A DNA stretch of 64,000 bases, taken from assembly GCA_037349105.1 (NCBI GenBank), contig JAYJMM010000118.1, positions 1,054,001-1,118,000 on the forward strand, in the 5' to 3' direction. Both the position numbers and the translations under genes were made by a program. This document shows, one piece after another, positions 21,301 to 33,300 of the stretch. Position 1 is the stretch's first letter. Every line of letters starts with the position of its first letter. The DNA comes from Limnomonas spitsbergensis (lineage: Eukaryota > Chlorophyta > Chlorophyceae > Chlamydomonadales). The notes under the pieces are model-generated. The model worked only from the letters and a program-made list of their open reading frames with translations, was not told where the DNA came from and did not search any database.

Positions 21301-24300
21301 CTTGCCCCCGTGGCTCAGGTGATGCTGCTAGCCAGGGCCTCAGCCTGGCCAGCATAGATGCAAGGCGATTGGAGAATGAGGCGGAGCTGGCCCGGGCGAC
21401 GGCGGCCCGGCTCAACTCGCGCGTGAATGAGCTTGTAGCTGCGGAGCAGGTGAGGCCGGTCAACCGCATGGGGGGGTGCCTGTCAGCAGTCGGCAGAGGA
21501 GCTGCTGAGAAGCTGCCTGCTGCAAGCAGCCTTCTGGACGGGGAATGATCACATGAGGTCCTGATGGAGCATTGTCCCACCTGAAGAAACGAGAAAGTAA
21601 ATTACAGGATGCTTCCCTGTCACCTTAACATGCCGCATGCCATGCTGCCTTCAGGTGCCATGCCATGCTGCCTTCAGGTGCCATGCCATGCTGCCTTCAG
21701 GTGCCATGCCATGGTACCCTAGCTTGCCATGCCATTTACCCTAATTGCCCATGTCGCCATGCCTCCCCTCGCACAGGACGCCCTGGAGAAGGCCGAGGGA
21801 GCCACCCAGCAGCTGGCCCGGCTCAAGGAAGTGCATCGCCGGGACCTGGATGCGTTGGAGCAGCGACATAAGCAGCTCCTGGCCCAGCTGCAGGAGTCAG
21901 AGCCAGGGGAGCTCAACCAGGTGCGAAGCACGGCATGGACGGAGATGCTTGCTGACTTGTGGGGAAAAACATTTTCGTGTCATCTGTCCCGTCCGCCACT
22001 TGAAAGCGTCATCTGGATGCTTTAGCACCTGTTTTGTCGCAGAGATGTATCTGACTCTGTCTCCCTTTCCCATAGTCCTGGACCAGCTCGCCTGTTATTA
22101 TTCGCCTGACCTGTTTGTACGGAAACACCCTCGTAACTTCCCTTTTGTTACCCGTGCACCTTTGCACCCTAGCCTGACATCCTTATGGGGATGTTTTCCT
22201 TGTTGAGAAACCCAAGTTGCATGCCCAATATCCACACATATTGTATTCCTTTTGTTGCGGCTGGCCGATGCGTACACTTGCCCCCATCACCCCCCCCCCA
22301 ATTGCCCTCCTGCCCCCTTACCAATAGGTGGTGCAGCGTCTGGTCGGTGCTCCCTGTGCCAGCAGTGGACAGGACAGGTCGAGCGTAAGAGTTGATGAGC
22401 GCCCGGTGCTGAGTCTCAGCATGAGGGAGGAGCAGATGACAGAGGTGAGATCAGGAACTAGCTGGTTGCTTGGCAATGCAGTATAAGACAGGGGTGAGAT
22501 CAGGGACTAGCTGGTTACTTGGCAATGCAGTAGATGACAGAGGTGAGGTCAGGGACTAGCTGGTTGCTTAGCAATGCAGTAGATGACAGGGGTGAGGTCA
22601 GGGACTACCTGGTTGCAGTGCATAATTGCCATGTATAAAACAAGGTAGGAGGAATCTAGGACTGGCTGGAGGCAATGCAGTACCTCAGATTTCTGGCTTT
22701 GTGCCCCAGGTCTAAGACAAAGGCACAGATCTGGCAGAAGTGGTGGGGTATCGAGCTGAGGCTTTGGGGGGGAGTCAGCCTGGGCATGCTGGTACAGCTG
22801 CCTGGCTTGGTTTGCAATTTTGCCCCATCGGCCCATGTGGAGCAAGGATATGGTGTCGTTTTTTTTGCATCAGCCCAGGCACCCTTGAGTGACTCAAATA
22901 TATCTGAGTGGCATGCCCTCAGCCTGCAACGTCGCCCGTTGCAGAGCCGTCCTTTGCAGCGCCACCCGTTTCAACAGCCATGTGCAACACTCAGGAAATC
23001 CCTCAGGAGTCTCTACCAACAAAATGAAACCATGATCGGGCTTTGTCTCATCCACCGGCCTAATTGTTCCCTTGGCTTGCATGTTCCGAGAAAGGGGGAG
23101 CAGCTGCCTAGGCCTCTTCTTCTTACGGCATGGCCATCCTGTGTCGCCAGGGTTCTCTACTGAAACTGTCGAGGCTGCAAATAGTGCAGTGGCAGTAGTG
23201 CAGGCATGGCTTCTGCAGGCTTAACCCTGAACCCTGAACACCTTTCAACCCTTAACCTGATATCTCTTTGCTCAGGCTGTTGAGGCTGCAGAGACTGCAG
23301 TGGCAGTGGTGCAGGCACGGCTTCTGGAGGCGATGTGCTCCCGTGCTGAAATGGCGGCGGAGGTTGCACGGGTCCGCCGGGATGCAGAGGCGGAGAAGAG
23401 CAGGCTGGAGATGGAGGTCAGGCCGGGAGGATCCCCGGGGGGGACAGGAAGAGGGGGGGAGGCCATGGACCTGCAGCAGGGAGGCATGCATGCTGGGAGG
23501 GTGTGAATGAGATTTTCTGGAGGCTTACATAGGTCTTCCCACAGCTCATGTTCTGATGTGGCATGTTCACACTGTGTTCATACCTTGCTGCTCCCCTGAT
23601 GCTCTTACTGTAATTGAACCATGATAGAACCCTCATGATAGAACCCTCATGGGATCATGCTGCAACCCTGGTGCAGCCATAATGCAACAACTCCTCTGGT
23701 ACGGTATCTTCACAAAAGGCTGCTGGTGTAATGTGATTAGTGTGCCCCTGTGAGATCAGCACTATTCCTATAAACCTGTCTAAGATCTAGGCTGGCTGCT
23801 CGACGGCCCCATAGATTCATGCAGCAGGCAAGGACGGTCGTTACTTGCACTGCCATGTCCATGATCTAGGCTGGCTGCTTAAAGCCAGGCTGGCTGCTTG
23901 CCCTCCCCGCAGGTACGCGCAGCACGCGAGGATGGGTCCCTCCGCATACGCAACCTGGAAGAGGCCCTGCAGCGTATGGGCACACGCTCAGCAGGGGGGG
24001 CGGGGGCCTCAAACTCGTCGGTGGAGCTGGTGCGGGCAATATCAGAGTCTGATGTAGCACGGCGTGCAGAGGTGCGTATGGGTGGGGGCAGAGGGGTGCT
24101 CCTTTGAAAAGGGCTGGTACCCTAGCTTAACTACCTAGCCGCTATTCATGCCTAACAGCAGCCCTTGATACAGCCGAGGTCACTGCCTGCACCTCACTGG
24201 CAGCGCCGCACCCCGCGCCAGGCAGGCACTTCTCCCCAGGCAGCCACCCCGCCCCAGGCATCCACCCCACCTCCACACCCTCACACAGGCACGCCTCCGC

Positions 24301-27300
24301 TCGGAAGTCGAATACGAGCGGTGTCGGGTGGCAGCCGCTGAGGGGCGGTACGACGAGGCAGTTCAGGCGGTGCGTGACAAGGACGGCGAGCTGGCGGAGG
24401 CCTGGGCGTTCTGGACGTTGCGCGTTGGGGGCCGTAGGCCCAGCTGCGGCGTCGGCGTGGCGCTGGGATCGGCTGAGGCGGCAGCGGCCGAGGCATCCTC
24501 TCCGCTCAGACCTGGTCTGCGGCCTGATTCGGAGAAGGGTGCGGGCAGGCCTGGCCCGCCCGCGCTCCTGGATGCCAGCCTGGAGCGAAGACTGAGGAGC
24601 CAGATGGAAGAGCTGGTCAGGCAGCAGCAAGTGGTGGCCAAGCTGGTGGAGCAGGCGGAGAGGTGATTGCCTCGAAGGGCAGGGGGTAGGGTTGAGCTCT
24701 GAAGCAAGCTGTTCTTCTGGGAGTGCAGTGCTGAGGGTTCTGATTTTTTGGGTATGTGATTGCTGTAGAGATCTGGGAGAAGAATGTGGTAGTGGGGGCG
24801 GGATCCCATATGGCAACCTAATTGGATGCTGGATCCTGCACCCTGGACGGCCGGCCTCTGACCCAGCCATCTACTGTTGGCGTGTGAGTGTGGATAGGTC
24901 TCCTGATGTGTGCGTGGAGCCTGAGCTTCCCCCTGTCCACCTTTTCTGCTGCAAGTGCTGCCTCCTGCCCACCTGTCCTGCACTGTGCTCTGACCGCCCT
25001 CCTGCTGCGTCCTCTACCCCCTGTCCACCTGTCCTGCTGAGTGTGCTGCCCCCTGCCCGCCTTGCCTGCCGCTTCCCATGCCCCACGCCGCTCCCTCCTG
25101 CTGCGTGCGCTGTCTCCTGCTGATCAGGTCGCAGCACGAAGCTGAGGATGCCAGGGCTGAGGTGGAAGTCCTCAAGAGGCAGCTTGCGCCCTTTGCCCTG
25201 ACGGCATGCAGCAGCAAGGATGCAGGCAGAGTGGGGGACGCAGCAGCAGAGGCGGGCAGCAGCGGAGCTGGGAGTGCTTCCGTGGAGCTTCAGAGGCGGC
25301 TTGTAGCCAGGGAGGTTGCAGCCAGCATGTCCAGGGAGGCCAAGGAGGTCGCTGAAGTGGAGGCCAGCAAGCTGCAGGCTGAGCTGGACGAGTACAGGCG
25401 GGAGGTGCGCCCAACAGAGGCTGGAGCACACGGGGGAGGGGGGGAACACTGAACCTTGTTCTTGAAACTTCGAGCTGTACACCTGTCAACCTCAGCAGGA
25501 GGAGATCAAGCAGGCAGGCGTGAATGGCCATTCCATGGTTTACTTGTGGCGGTTTTGATCCTTGAAGCGCACCCTAAGCCTTACCCATGTGTTTTTGTAT
25601 AACATGTTTTTTATTTCCGGTACTTATTACTTTGTTGAGCTTAAGAGCACCTCATGGCTCACCCTGCCACTTGTGAAACATGTGTGTGTGTGTGTTTCGG
25701 AGCTGTACAGAATACCCCATGGTCCCCCCCTGTACATGGTCCCCCCCTGTACATGGTTGCAGGCTGCTGCATTGAGAAGTAGCCTTGAGCAGCGGGGCCG
25801 GGAGGTGGCTGCGGCGGAGGAGCAGGCAGCACGGCACGGAGTGGCAGTCTCGGGGACCATGAGCGCCGAGGTATTGTGTCGAGAGGCTTTGGCTGGGGTT
25901 TGGACTGCCTGCCTGCCCAACCTGCCTGCCTGACTATTTTTCAAGTGCCTGAGGTTGGGCCTGCCTGCCTGCAGCTGCCTGCCTACCTGTCTGCCTGCCT
26001 TTCCTGCCTGCTGCAAGCTGCCCTCTCGCTGCAATGGACAGGGCAGTACGTGGTAGCAATGAGCCAAATAGGGCAAGAGACAAATCTTTCATATTTGGGT
26101 TTATCTAGGGCTCGTGATGAAGGGCTGCTCAGCACAGTTCACTCTGTAGACAAGGTCTGCTTTTTTCCACACAATGGATGGTCTGCGCCTTCTCTCTAGG
26201 TCACTGAGCTGGGAGCACGGGCATCTGCTGCGGAGTTTGAGCTGCAGGCTGAGCGTAGCAGGAAGCGGGGAATGGAGGTTGAGACGGAGGAGCTGCGGGC
26301 AGGACTGGCAGAAGTGCGGGCCGAGGCCGAGGCAAGGGGGACGGAGCTGCGAGTGTTGGAGAGGCGTCTCGAAGAGGAGCGGGAGAGGTGCAGGGATGCA
26401 GTGGCAACCCACAGGAGGTGCGTGGGGCAGAGGTGTGAAGGGTCATGAACCGAAGGGGCCTGGGCTGTGCGGGTGGGTGCGTGGGTGGCAAAGACAAGCC
26501 AGCACACACAATTTAGGTGTTTTAAGAACATGCCAGTATTTACAGAAGGCTGGGGATGCCCGGCTTCGATATGGTTGCATATTAGCCTACCAGTGTCATT
26601 GCCAAATTAGTGACTTCATATTCCCACCTTGAGGTAGGGTTTGTTTTCTCATCTCAAAATAGGTAGGGTGGCATCCCCGGGGCCAGTGCCCCTTTTGTGA
26701 TACGCTGACACATTGAGTACATGAGGCTCCTGTCACATGCTGATACTCTGCATTCTGCTCCCATTCTGCAAGCTGCTACTACTCTGCATGCTGCTCCCAT
26801 TCTGCAAGCTGCTCCCACTCTGCATGCTGCACCTGTTCTCCTTGCTTTCCATTGCCTGCAGCCTTCCACTCCAGATTTCATTGTCATCTCTCTCCATTCA
26901 GGGATGCTGAGCGGGCGCAGGCAGAGGCCGCTGAACGTAAGGCCCAGGTCACCGTGCTGATGGAGACTGTGGAGACGCTGCATGCGGGCGGGGAGGGCGA
27001 GAGGGACGCGCGCCTGGTGTCACTCACTGCCCAGGTGAGGGATGAGAAGGGTGGGGTGAGGGAGAGGGACGTGCGCATGGTATCACCAACTGCCCAGGTG
27101 AGGGCCAAGGAGGATGGAGTGGGGGAGAGGGCGCAAGTGGCCGCAGGGCGTGTTTGCGAACTGCCCAGTTGAGGAGGTCCAAGCTGAGGAACTAGCTGTG
27201 CAGCTGTGCCGCACATATGTGGGCAGCATGCCACTAAGTGTAGGCGGATGGGCTACCGACACCAGGCCAACAGGAACCAAACCTTGACCAGCCTATGGCT

Positions 27301-30300
27301 GATTGCTCAAACGGCAGGACTCCCTACACCAGGCCCCGTTGGTTGCCGGCCGTAATGGAGCTAGAGTACAGCAGAAGCACCGCGAAAAAACAGTGCTGCA
27401 CAGGTGTCTCTGTAGCCAGGCTTTGGTTCTAGACTGCATGACCTGTTCTGCCCTTGCTGCTTCCCAGGAGGTTGGACACCCAGTGGGACATAAACCCTAA
27501 TACTGAACCTTAAACCCCGAACCTTTTATTAGACTCAATGCACAAAGAGTTAAGCAATTTGCTTCTCAGGGGCATGAAATGTGCATAATGGCTAAGTGGC
27601 TACCACAAAGCGGTGACGGGGTTGCGACTGGAAGCAAAGCCGTCTCCTCCCTCATCACTGCAATCAGTGAACGCCTTCATGTATCAATGATGTCTCCCCC
27701 TCCTCCTCTTCCTCGTTCCCTGATTGCAGCTGGCGACATCAAGGACGGCCGAGGCGGTGTTGGAGGCCCGGGCCCGGGAGATCTTGACCGAGGCAGAGGC
27801 ACGTCAGGTATGTGCGTCAAGGGGAGGGTCAGGGGAGGGGGTGTTGTTACAGCGGTGATGCATCCATGCGACAGCATGTCAATGATGGGTTGCTCACTCA
27901 TAGGGGTCTGTCCCGGAAGGACATGCAAGTTTAGAGGGCTTATAGCGGCTTGTTTTGGTACTGCGTCCTCATGATTTTTCTATTTTGTTATTTCCATCCT
28001 AAGTGGAGTTCTTGCAGCAGACTGGATGCTTGTTGACAGCAGTGTGTGTGGTTATGCTTGCTGTTGCGGTGCAGGCGCGTGTGACAACGTTGCAGTCCCA
28101 GCTGCAGCAAGCGGCGCTGCAGGCGGCTGCTCGGGAGCAGAGGCTGAGCACTGCGGAGAGCAGCAGGGCAACTCTGGAGAGAGACCTCGCAGCAGCCAGG
28201 GCTGAAGCAAAAAAAAAGGTAGGCCTGGCCCGCATCAAGGCGCTGGTACTAAGCCATTATGCATTGTGCGACTTGCAGCCTTAAGATGCTTTATTTTTGT
28301 TTGCCTTCACTGTGTTTATCATGCCCTGCCTTTCCTTTCGATCCTTTCAGCCTTCAGCTGCGTTGCCTTGAACATCTCGCTGTACTTCCTTGTATCCTGC
28401 CTCTACTTGTGCTATTCATAGCCTAAAGCCGCGTTGTTTGAACTTCTCGCTAGGCTCACCCGTCTCCTGCCTCCTCTCCTGCTGCAGGCTGAAAGCAGCA
28501 TCCGAGTGGCACGGGCCCTGGATGCCAGTGAGCAGCGAGCAAGCGTGATGGAAGCCGAGGGCGCTGCGCTGCGCAAGGCCCTGCTGGAGTGCCAGGCCCG
28601 GCATGCGGAGCAGCTGGCCAGGTGAATGACCCTCTCTGTTGCTTTCATGCAGCCCCATCCACCTCTGCTGGCAGGTAGGAGTGCGGCCCGCTCACCTTTT
28701 GCTTGACCAGGGTGTCGACGCCCTCAAGGAATTTCTTAGCTCCCAAAATCTCCTTTCTTTTTGTTCCTCTTTACCCAACGGCCTGCTGCACCGAGCCGTG
28801 TCCCCTCCAGCCCTGATTGGCCCCCTTCCAAAACATACGTCCCTCACAACCCACAGTGAGCGTGAGGAGGCAGTAGAGACGCTACAACACATGCGGTCCG
28901 AGTCCATGCTTGTGCCCCTGCGGCACCAAAGGGGCGATGATGGCCGTAGCATGGGGGACAGCGGGGCGCCGCGTCTGGAGGCAGCACTGCAGGAGATCGT
29001 GGATCAGGTAGCAGGCAGGGGACCCTGCAGCTGTCACGCCTGCACCTGGCATGACCTCCAGTCTCTATTTCCCTGTGCACCAGGCCATCTTGGGTAGGCC
29101 ACAGGAAAGCCATCACAGGGCCAATGGGAGCCCATCCTAAATCGACCTACGGCTGGTGGCCCGCGCAGCAGCTACACCAAGCCCGCATGGCCATAGGCTG
29201 CACAGTAGCAGAAGTGTAGCTGAATCGCTAATGAAAGACATAGTGAAGACCTTGCCCAGGATCCATGTCCATCATGCATCGAAGCCCTTGCCAAGAGCCA
29301 TAAGGGCCCCCGATCACTAAACAGAACTTCATGAACCCTAAATCCGAAACTGACACGGGGTGAAGGAGGCTGATCCAGGTATGCCGCGGGAGGTCTGCCA
29401 TGAAAGGCGGCACTGCCAACCCTGATGCAAAGCAGTCTCTCATCGAGTCGACATGCATGACTACATGGCCATATCCCTCCCCTCACTCGCCCAGCCCTCC
29501 CTCCCCTCACTCACCCAGCCCTCCCTCCCCTCACTCACCCAGCCCTCCCTCCCCTCACTCACCCAGCCCTCCCTCCCCTCACTCACCCAGCCCTCCCTCC
29601 CCTCACTCACCCAGCCCTCCCTCCCCCACTCACCCACAGCCTGTCACCCATGCTGCCGCTGACGTGGCCAAGCCTTGTTAATCAGGGCCCAGAGGCGTTG
29701 CGGCATTGAATCATTGGTGCCTGCAATGCTTGCTTACATGTTATACCTCAGACACCCCCTTCCCTGGTGACGGTCACAGCCGCCGTCCCTTACCAGGAGA
29801 CATGATGCTCTGATGCAGCTCTCAGACCCTGGGGTGTAGGCCACCACCTGAGGCCTGCCACTGGACCCGCGCTGTGCTGGTGGCCTGTGTTGACAGCATC
29901 CCTTAATGCGGACTGCTCAAGGGTACCTACCTGGCTCATGCATTTATCTGCTATTGCCCGCTCTGGTGCAAGGTCCGAATTGCTCATGGCGGCACCCGTC
30001 CGTGACCTCTTTAAGCAGGTGGCCAAGAGAATTGCAGGTGACGGCCCAGATAGCTCCGATGCTGCCTGGACCATTGGCCTGACCCAGCGCCTCAAGTCCC
30101 TGGCCCTCTCAGCTGACCGTCAACAGCAGGTGGCCGCGTGTGATGCCAGGCTGGCACAGCACGAGGCGCGGCAGGTGGGCTGCCCCCAGAACCTTTAATA
30201 ATGAGGGAGGATATGGGCGGATAGCTGGGGGCCTGGCCCAGACATGAGCTTATGGCTGGACACTCATATAGTCATATCATTGCCTTGGCCGTGTACTGGC

Positions 30301-33300
30301 TGATTAGCATGGGTGATCTTGTTCATGTTGAAAGGCAGTCTCCAGGGTATCCTTCCGGGACCACAAGGTGGCCTCCATGACTCTGAAGGAACCCTCCATG
30401 TTCAAATGTGAACCAGGGTCATGCACAGGTTGTTGTTGCGGGCAGTGCTGGTGGTGCTTTCACATCATCTACATAAGTACACATGCTTCTTCGCTACTGT
30501 TTCCAGGCGTATGCAATCAATGATGGGTGAGCAGCGACCCTCCCAAAAGATGGGCGTACAGCGCTGGGCCTCACCCCCTCAACCCATATTCTCTGTCCAC
30601 AGGCTCGACTGCGAATCGGTAGCCTCCAGTCCTCGTTGGAGCGGAGGACAGCAGACTGGCGCGTGGCTGAGGTGTTCAGCCAGCAGCTGCGTCGCACCGC
30701 GGCCAGGAGGTCTGAGCTGGCCACGAGGCACGCTGCTGAGGCAGAGCAGGCACATGTGAGAGCAATGCCTCGTGCTTGTCTGTGGACTCAGTGTGTTTTT
30801 CATATGCACAGCATGTACGCGCTATGATGTGCTCTTGTAGCCCCCTGGCACTCACCCCAATGTACCCCACTGGTAAACCTCCCTGATGTACATCCCTGGT
30901 ATGCCCCCCCCCGGTATATCCCTCTGATGTAAACCTCTGATATGCTTTCCCCGGTTTCAACCCTTAATGTACCCCCCTGGTATGCTCCCCTAATGTACCC
31001 CCCTGTATGCTCCCCTAATGTATCCCCCTGGTGTATCTCCCTAGTGAAATCGCCTGGTGCAAAAAAGGCGCATGAGACCTGCTGGCCACCCTACTTCCCC
31101 TCTGTTCGCAGGAGGAGCGTATTGCAGCCATTGAGACCCAGCAGGACAAGACCTGCGCCAGCCTGGCTGCCTCAGCTGCCGAGGCCGCCACTGCTGTCAG
31201 CTCCCTGGCTGCAGAGCGGTCGCGGGCGGATGCGCTGCAGAGGCAGCTGGGGGCAGTGGCTGCAGAGAGGCGGGAGCTGGCAGCAAGGCTGGCAGCGGCG
31301 CAGATCGAGGCGGCAGGGAGCGTGCAGGTGGGCATGCGCTACCCTGAACCTGCAACATTTTCCTTCTTACCACCAAGTCAATGAGACGGGGGCTACAGGT
31401 TTAACAATCACTCCTTGGGTATCATTTAAGCTCTGGCCATATTGCATGCTCGATGCCATGATGTGCACGTCATGGTGCTGTCCAGCCCTCAGCACATCTG
31501 ATGCACACCTGATGCGCATTATTGCCCAAAGTCAAAGCTGCGCCACTGCCCAGTATCTATTGCTGAGCCTGCGCCACCTACTGCCCCCAGCGCATCCTCC
31601 ACTGCCCATCACTGACCACTGCTGCGCCACAGCCCAGTGTCCACTGCTGAGGCTGCGTCTTCTCCTGCCCTCTATGTCTCTCCCTCAGGCAGTGATGGGC
31701 TCCTCGGCACGCCGGCAGAACGAAGCAGGAGGCGGCCAGCCGCCAACAGCAACGTCCGCAGATGACCAGGTCAAGGCTTTGACGCGTGAGGTATGTTAAC
31801 AACCTGTGTTGCCCTGACCCCCGAGTGGATAATGCCCGGCCAAACATCCTGTCTGGTGGGTTTCTGTACGACGTGTGGCAAGGAGTTGCAAGTGAGAGGC
31901 GTTTGGTCCCTCCAGGTAAAGGTTAGCCTGATGCTGCATCATGGTGTTGCTCGTCTGCGTTGCTTTTTGTCGAAGAAATGTCGTGAGTCTGATTCAGTGC
32001 AAGGGAAGGGCAGGGCCATTGATCCCTAGGCTGGTCGCAGGCACTACACCAGCTTACGCATGCGTGTGTGGTTGCCCTGCAGGTGGGTGCGTTGCGGGTG
32101 GTTGAGTCTCAGCTGCAGGCCTCGCTGGCTGCGGCCCGAGGGCGATCTGATGCCGCCACTCTGCTTGCGTGCAGCCTCTCTGACAGCCTCAGGGGGGCAG
32201 AGTCGCGGGTGCAGGCCCTGGAGGCGGGCAGGTGAGACATGAAGAGACAGAAGGGGGTAGATTAGGCTGAAGATGATGCAGAGGAGGGAGGAGTCCCGGG
32301 TGCAGGCCCTGAAGGCGGGCAGGTGAGACATGAAGATGAGGGCTGACATGATGCAGAGGAGGATTAGCGGTAAAAGATGAGCATCATGATGAAGGGGGAG
32401 GGGGGCATGAGAGAAGGCCATTGATTATGGAGAGAAATTGTGTGAGAGGAGGCTATCTGCAATAGCCAGGTTGCTGCCAGGGGGCATCTGGGCATGACAG
32501 ATGTCAAGGTCAGGGAGGTATGCTCAGGGCTAGCAAGAGAAAGAGAGCAAGGGTGATGCAGTGTATGAGATTCAGGCTTCTTCATCAGTGCGTGGTATCG
32601 CGGTTTTATTATCTCCCTTGCAAAGGCAGAGGCCGCCTCCTTTGATACCGCATGCCCTGTACCTAGTTTATGCCACAACCATGATAATGAGGCACGCCAG
32701 GATAATGACACTGGTACAATGCATAAGGACATGCACTTGAAAAAGGGCGTATGAGATTAAATACTGTTCCCAGTTGGGGTTTATAATGGACTGTGTGATT
32801 GTATTACCCTAATGTTTGTTTCTTTGTGCCTAGGTCCATACCGCCGGCACCTTCCAGCACCTCTGTTGACGTTGCCAAGCTGGGCTGGAAGCTGGCGTCC
32901 TGCAACCGCGATGCAGCGCACGCACACGACCAGCTGCTCAGGACACAACAGGCAAGAGAAGCGGCGGGTTGGACGGATGGAACCACTCAGTAAAGGCTTT
33001 TATTAGGAAACGCCTGCCCGCTCCTGCCCAAAGTGTGATGCTTAAGAAAATCCCGACACCGTTCTGGCATGCACTGGAACTTTGGTCTTGAGGGCGATAC
33101 TTTACCTGAGAAGCATGCATCTGCGTCCTCGGACCCCCCCACCCTGCCTGGTGTGAAACCCTGCACATTGAACGTTGCAGGCGCTGGATCGCAAGGCGTT
33201 GGAAGTGCAGGACCTGCAGGCACAGGGCGCGGCCGCTGAGCTCATGATGCAGCAGCTGCACGACGAGGGTGCGGCGGCCATGCTGCAGGTGCGGGAGCAG

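Larger units (their letters stand above)
18735..31790 (+). other. Giant gene exons 5-26: coiled coil
   Basis: Exons: 18735-18896, 19353-19499, 19757-20244, 20496-20917, 21319-21449, 21777-21920, 22328-22444, 23276-23416, 23913-24071, 24289-24662, 25128-25404, 25763-25870, 26200-26417, 26902-27034, 27730-27807, 28075-28218, 28488-28621, 28857-29007, 30019-30174, 30603-30755, 31112-31327 and 31689-31790. All encode Ala/Glu/Arg-rich heptads with short Gly/Ser breaks. Exon 23 (30019-30174) is set by phase. The frame is open upstream to 29887, and another acceptor at 29973 would need an unseen extra exon. Exon 18 has a second in-frame donor at 27098. Confidence 0.8.

Noticed and set aside
20374..21357. 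A 327-codon open frame taken as a separate gene
   Set aside because: It is exon 8 of the giant gene read through its intron. The splice sites at 20918 and 21319 restore the coiled-coil frame.
23221..23275. Telomere-like words (AACCCTGAACCCTGAAC), also near 27490-27525 (AAACCCTAATACTGAACC)
   Set aside because: They are irregular and do not keep the algal telomere unit CCCTAAA in tandem. They look like ordinary intron sequence.
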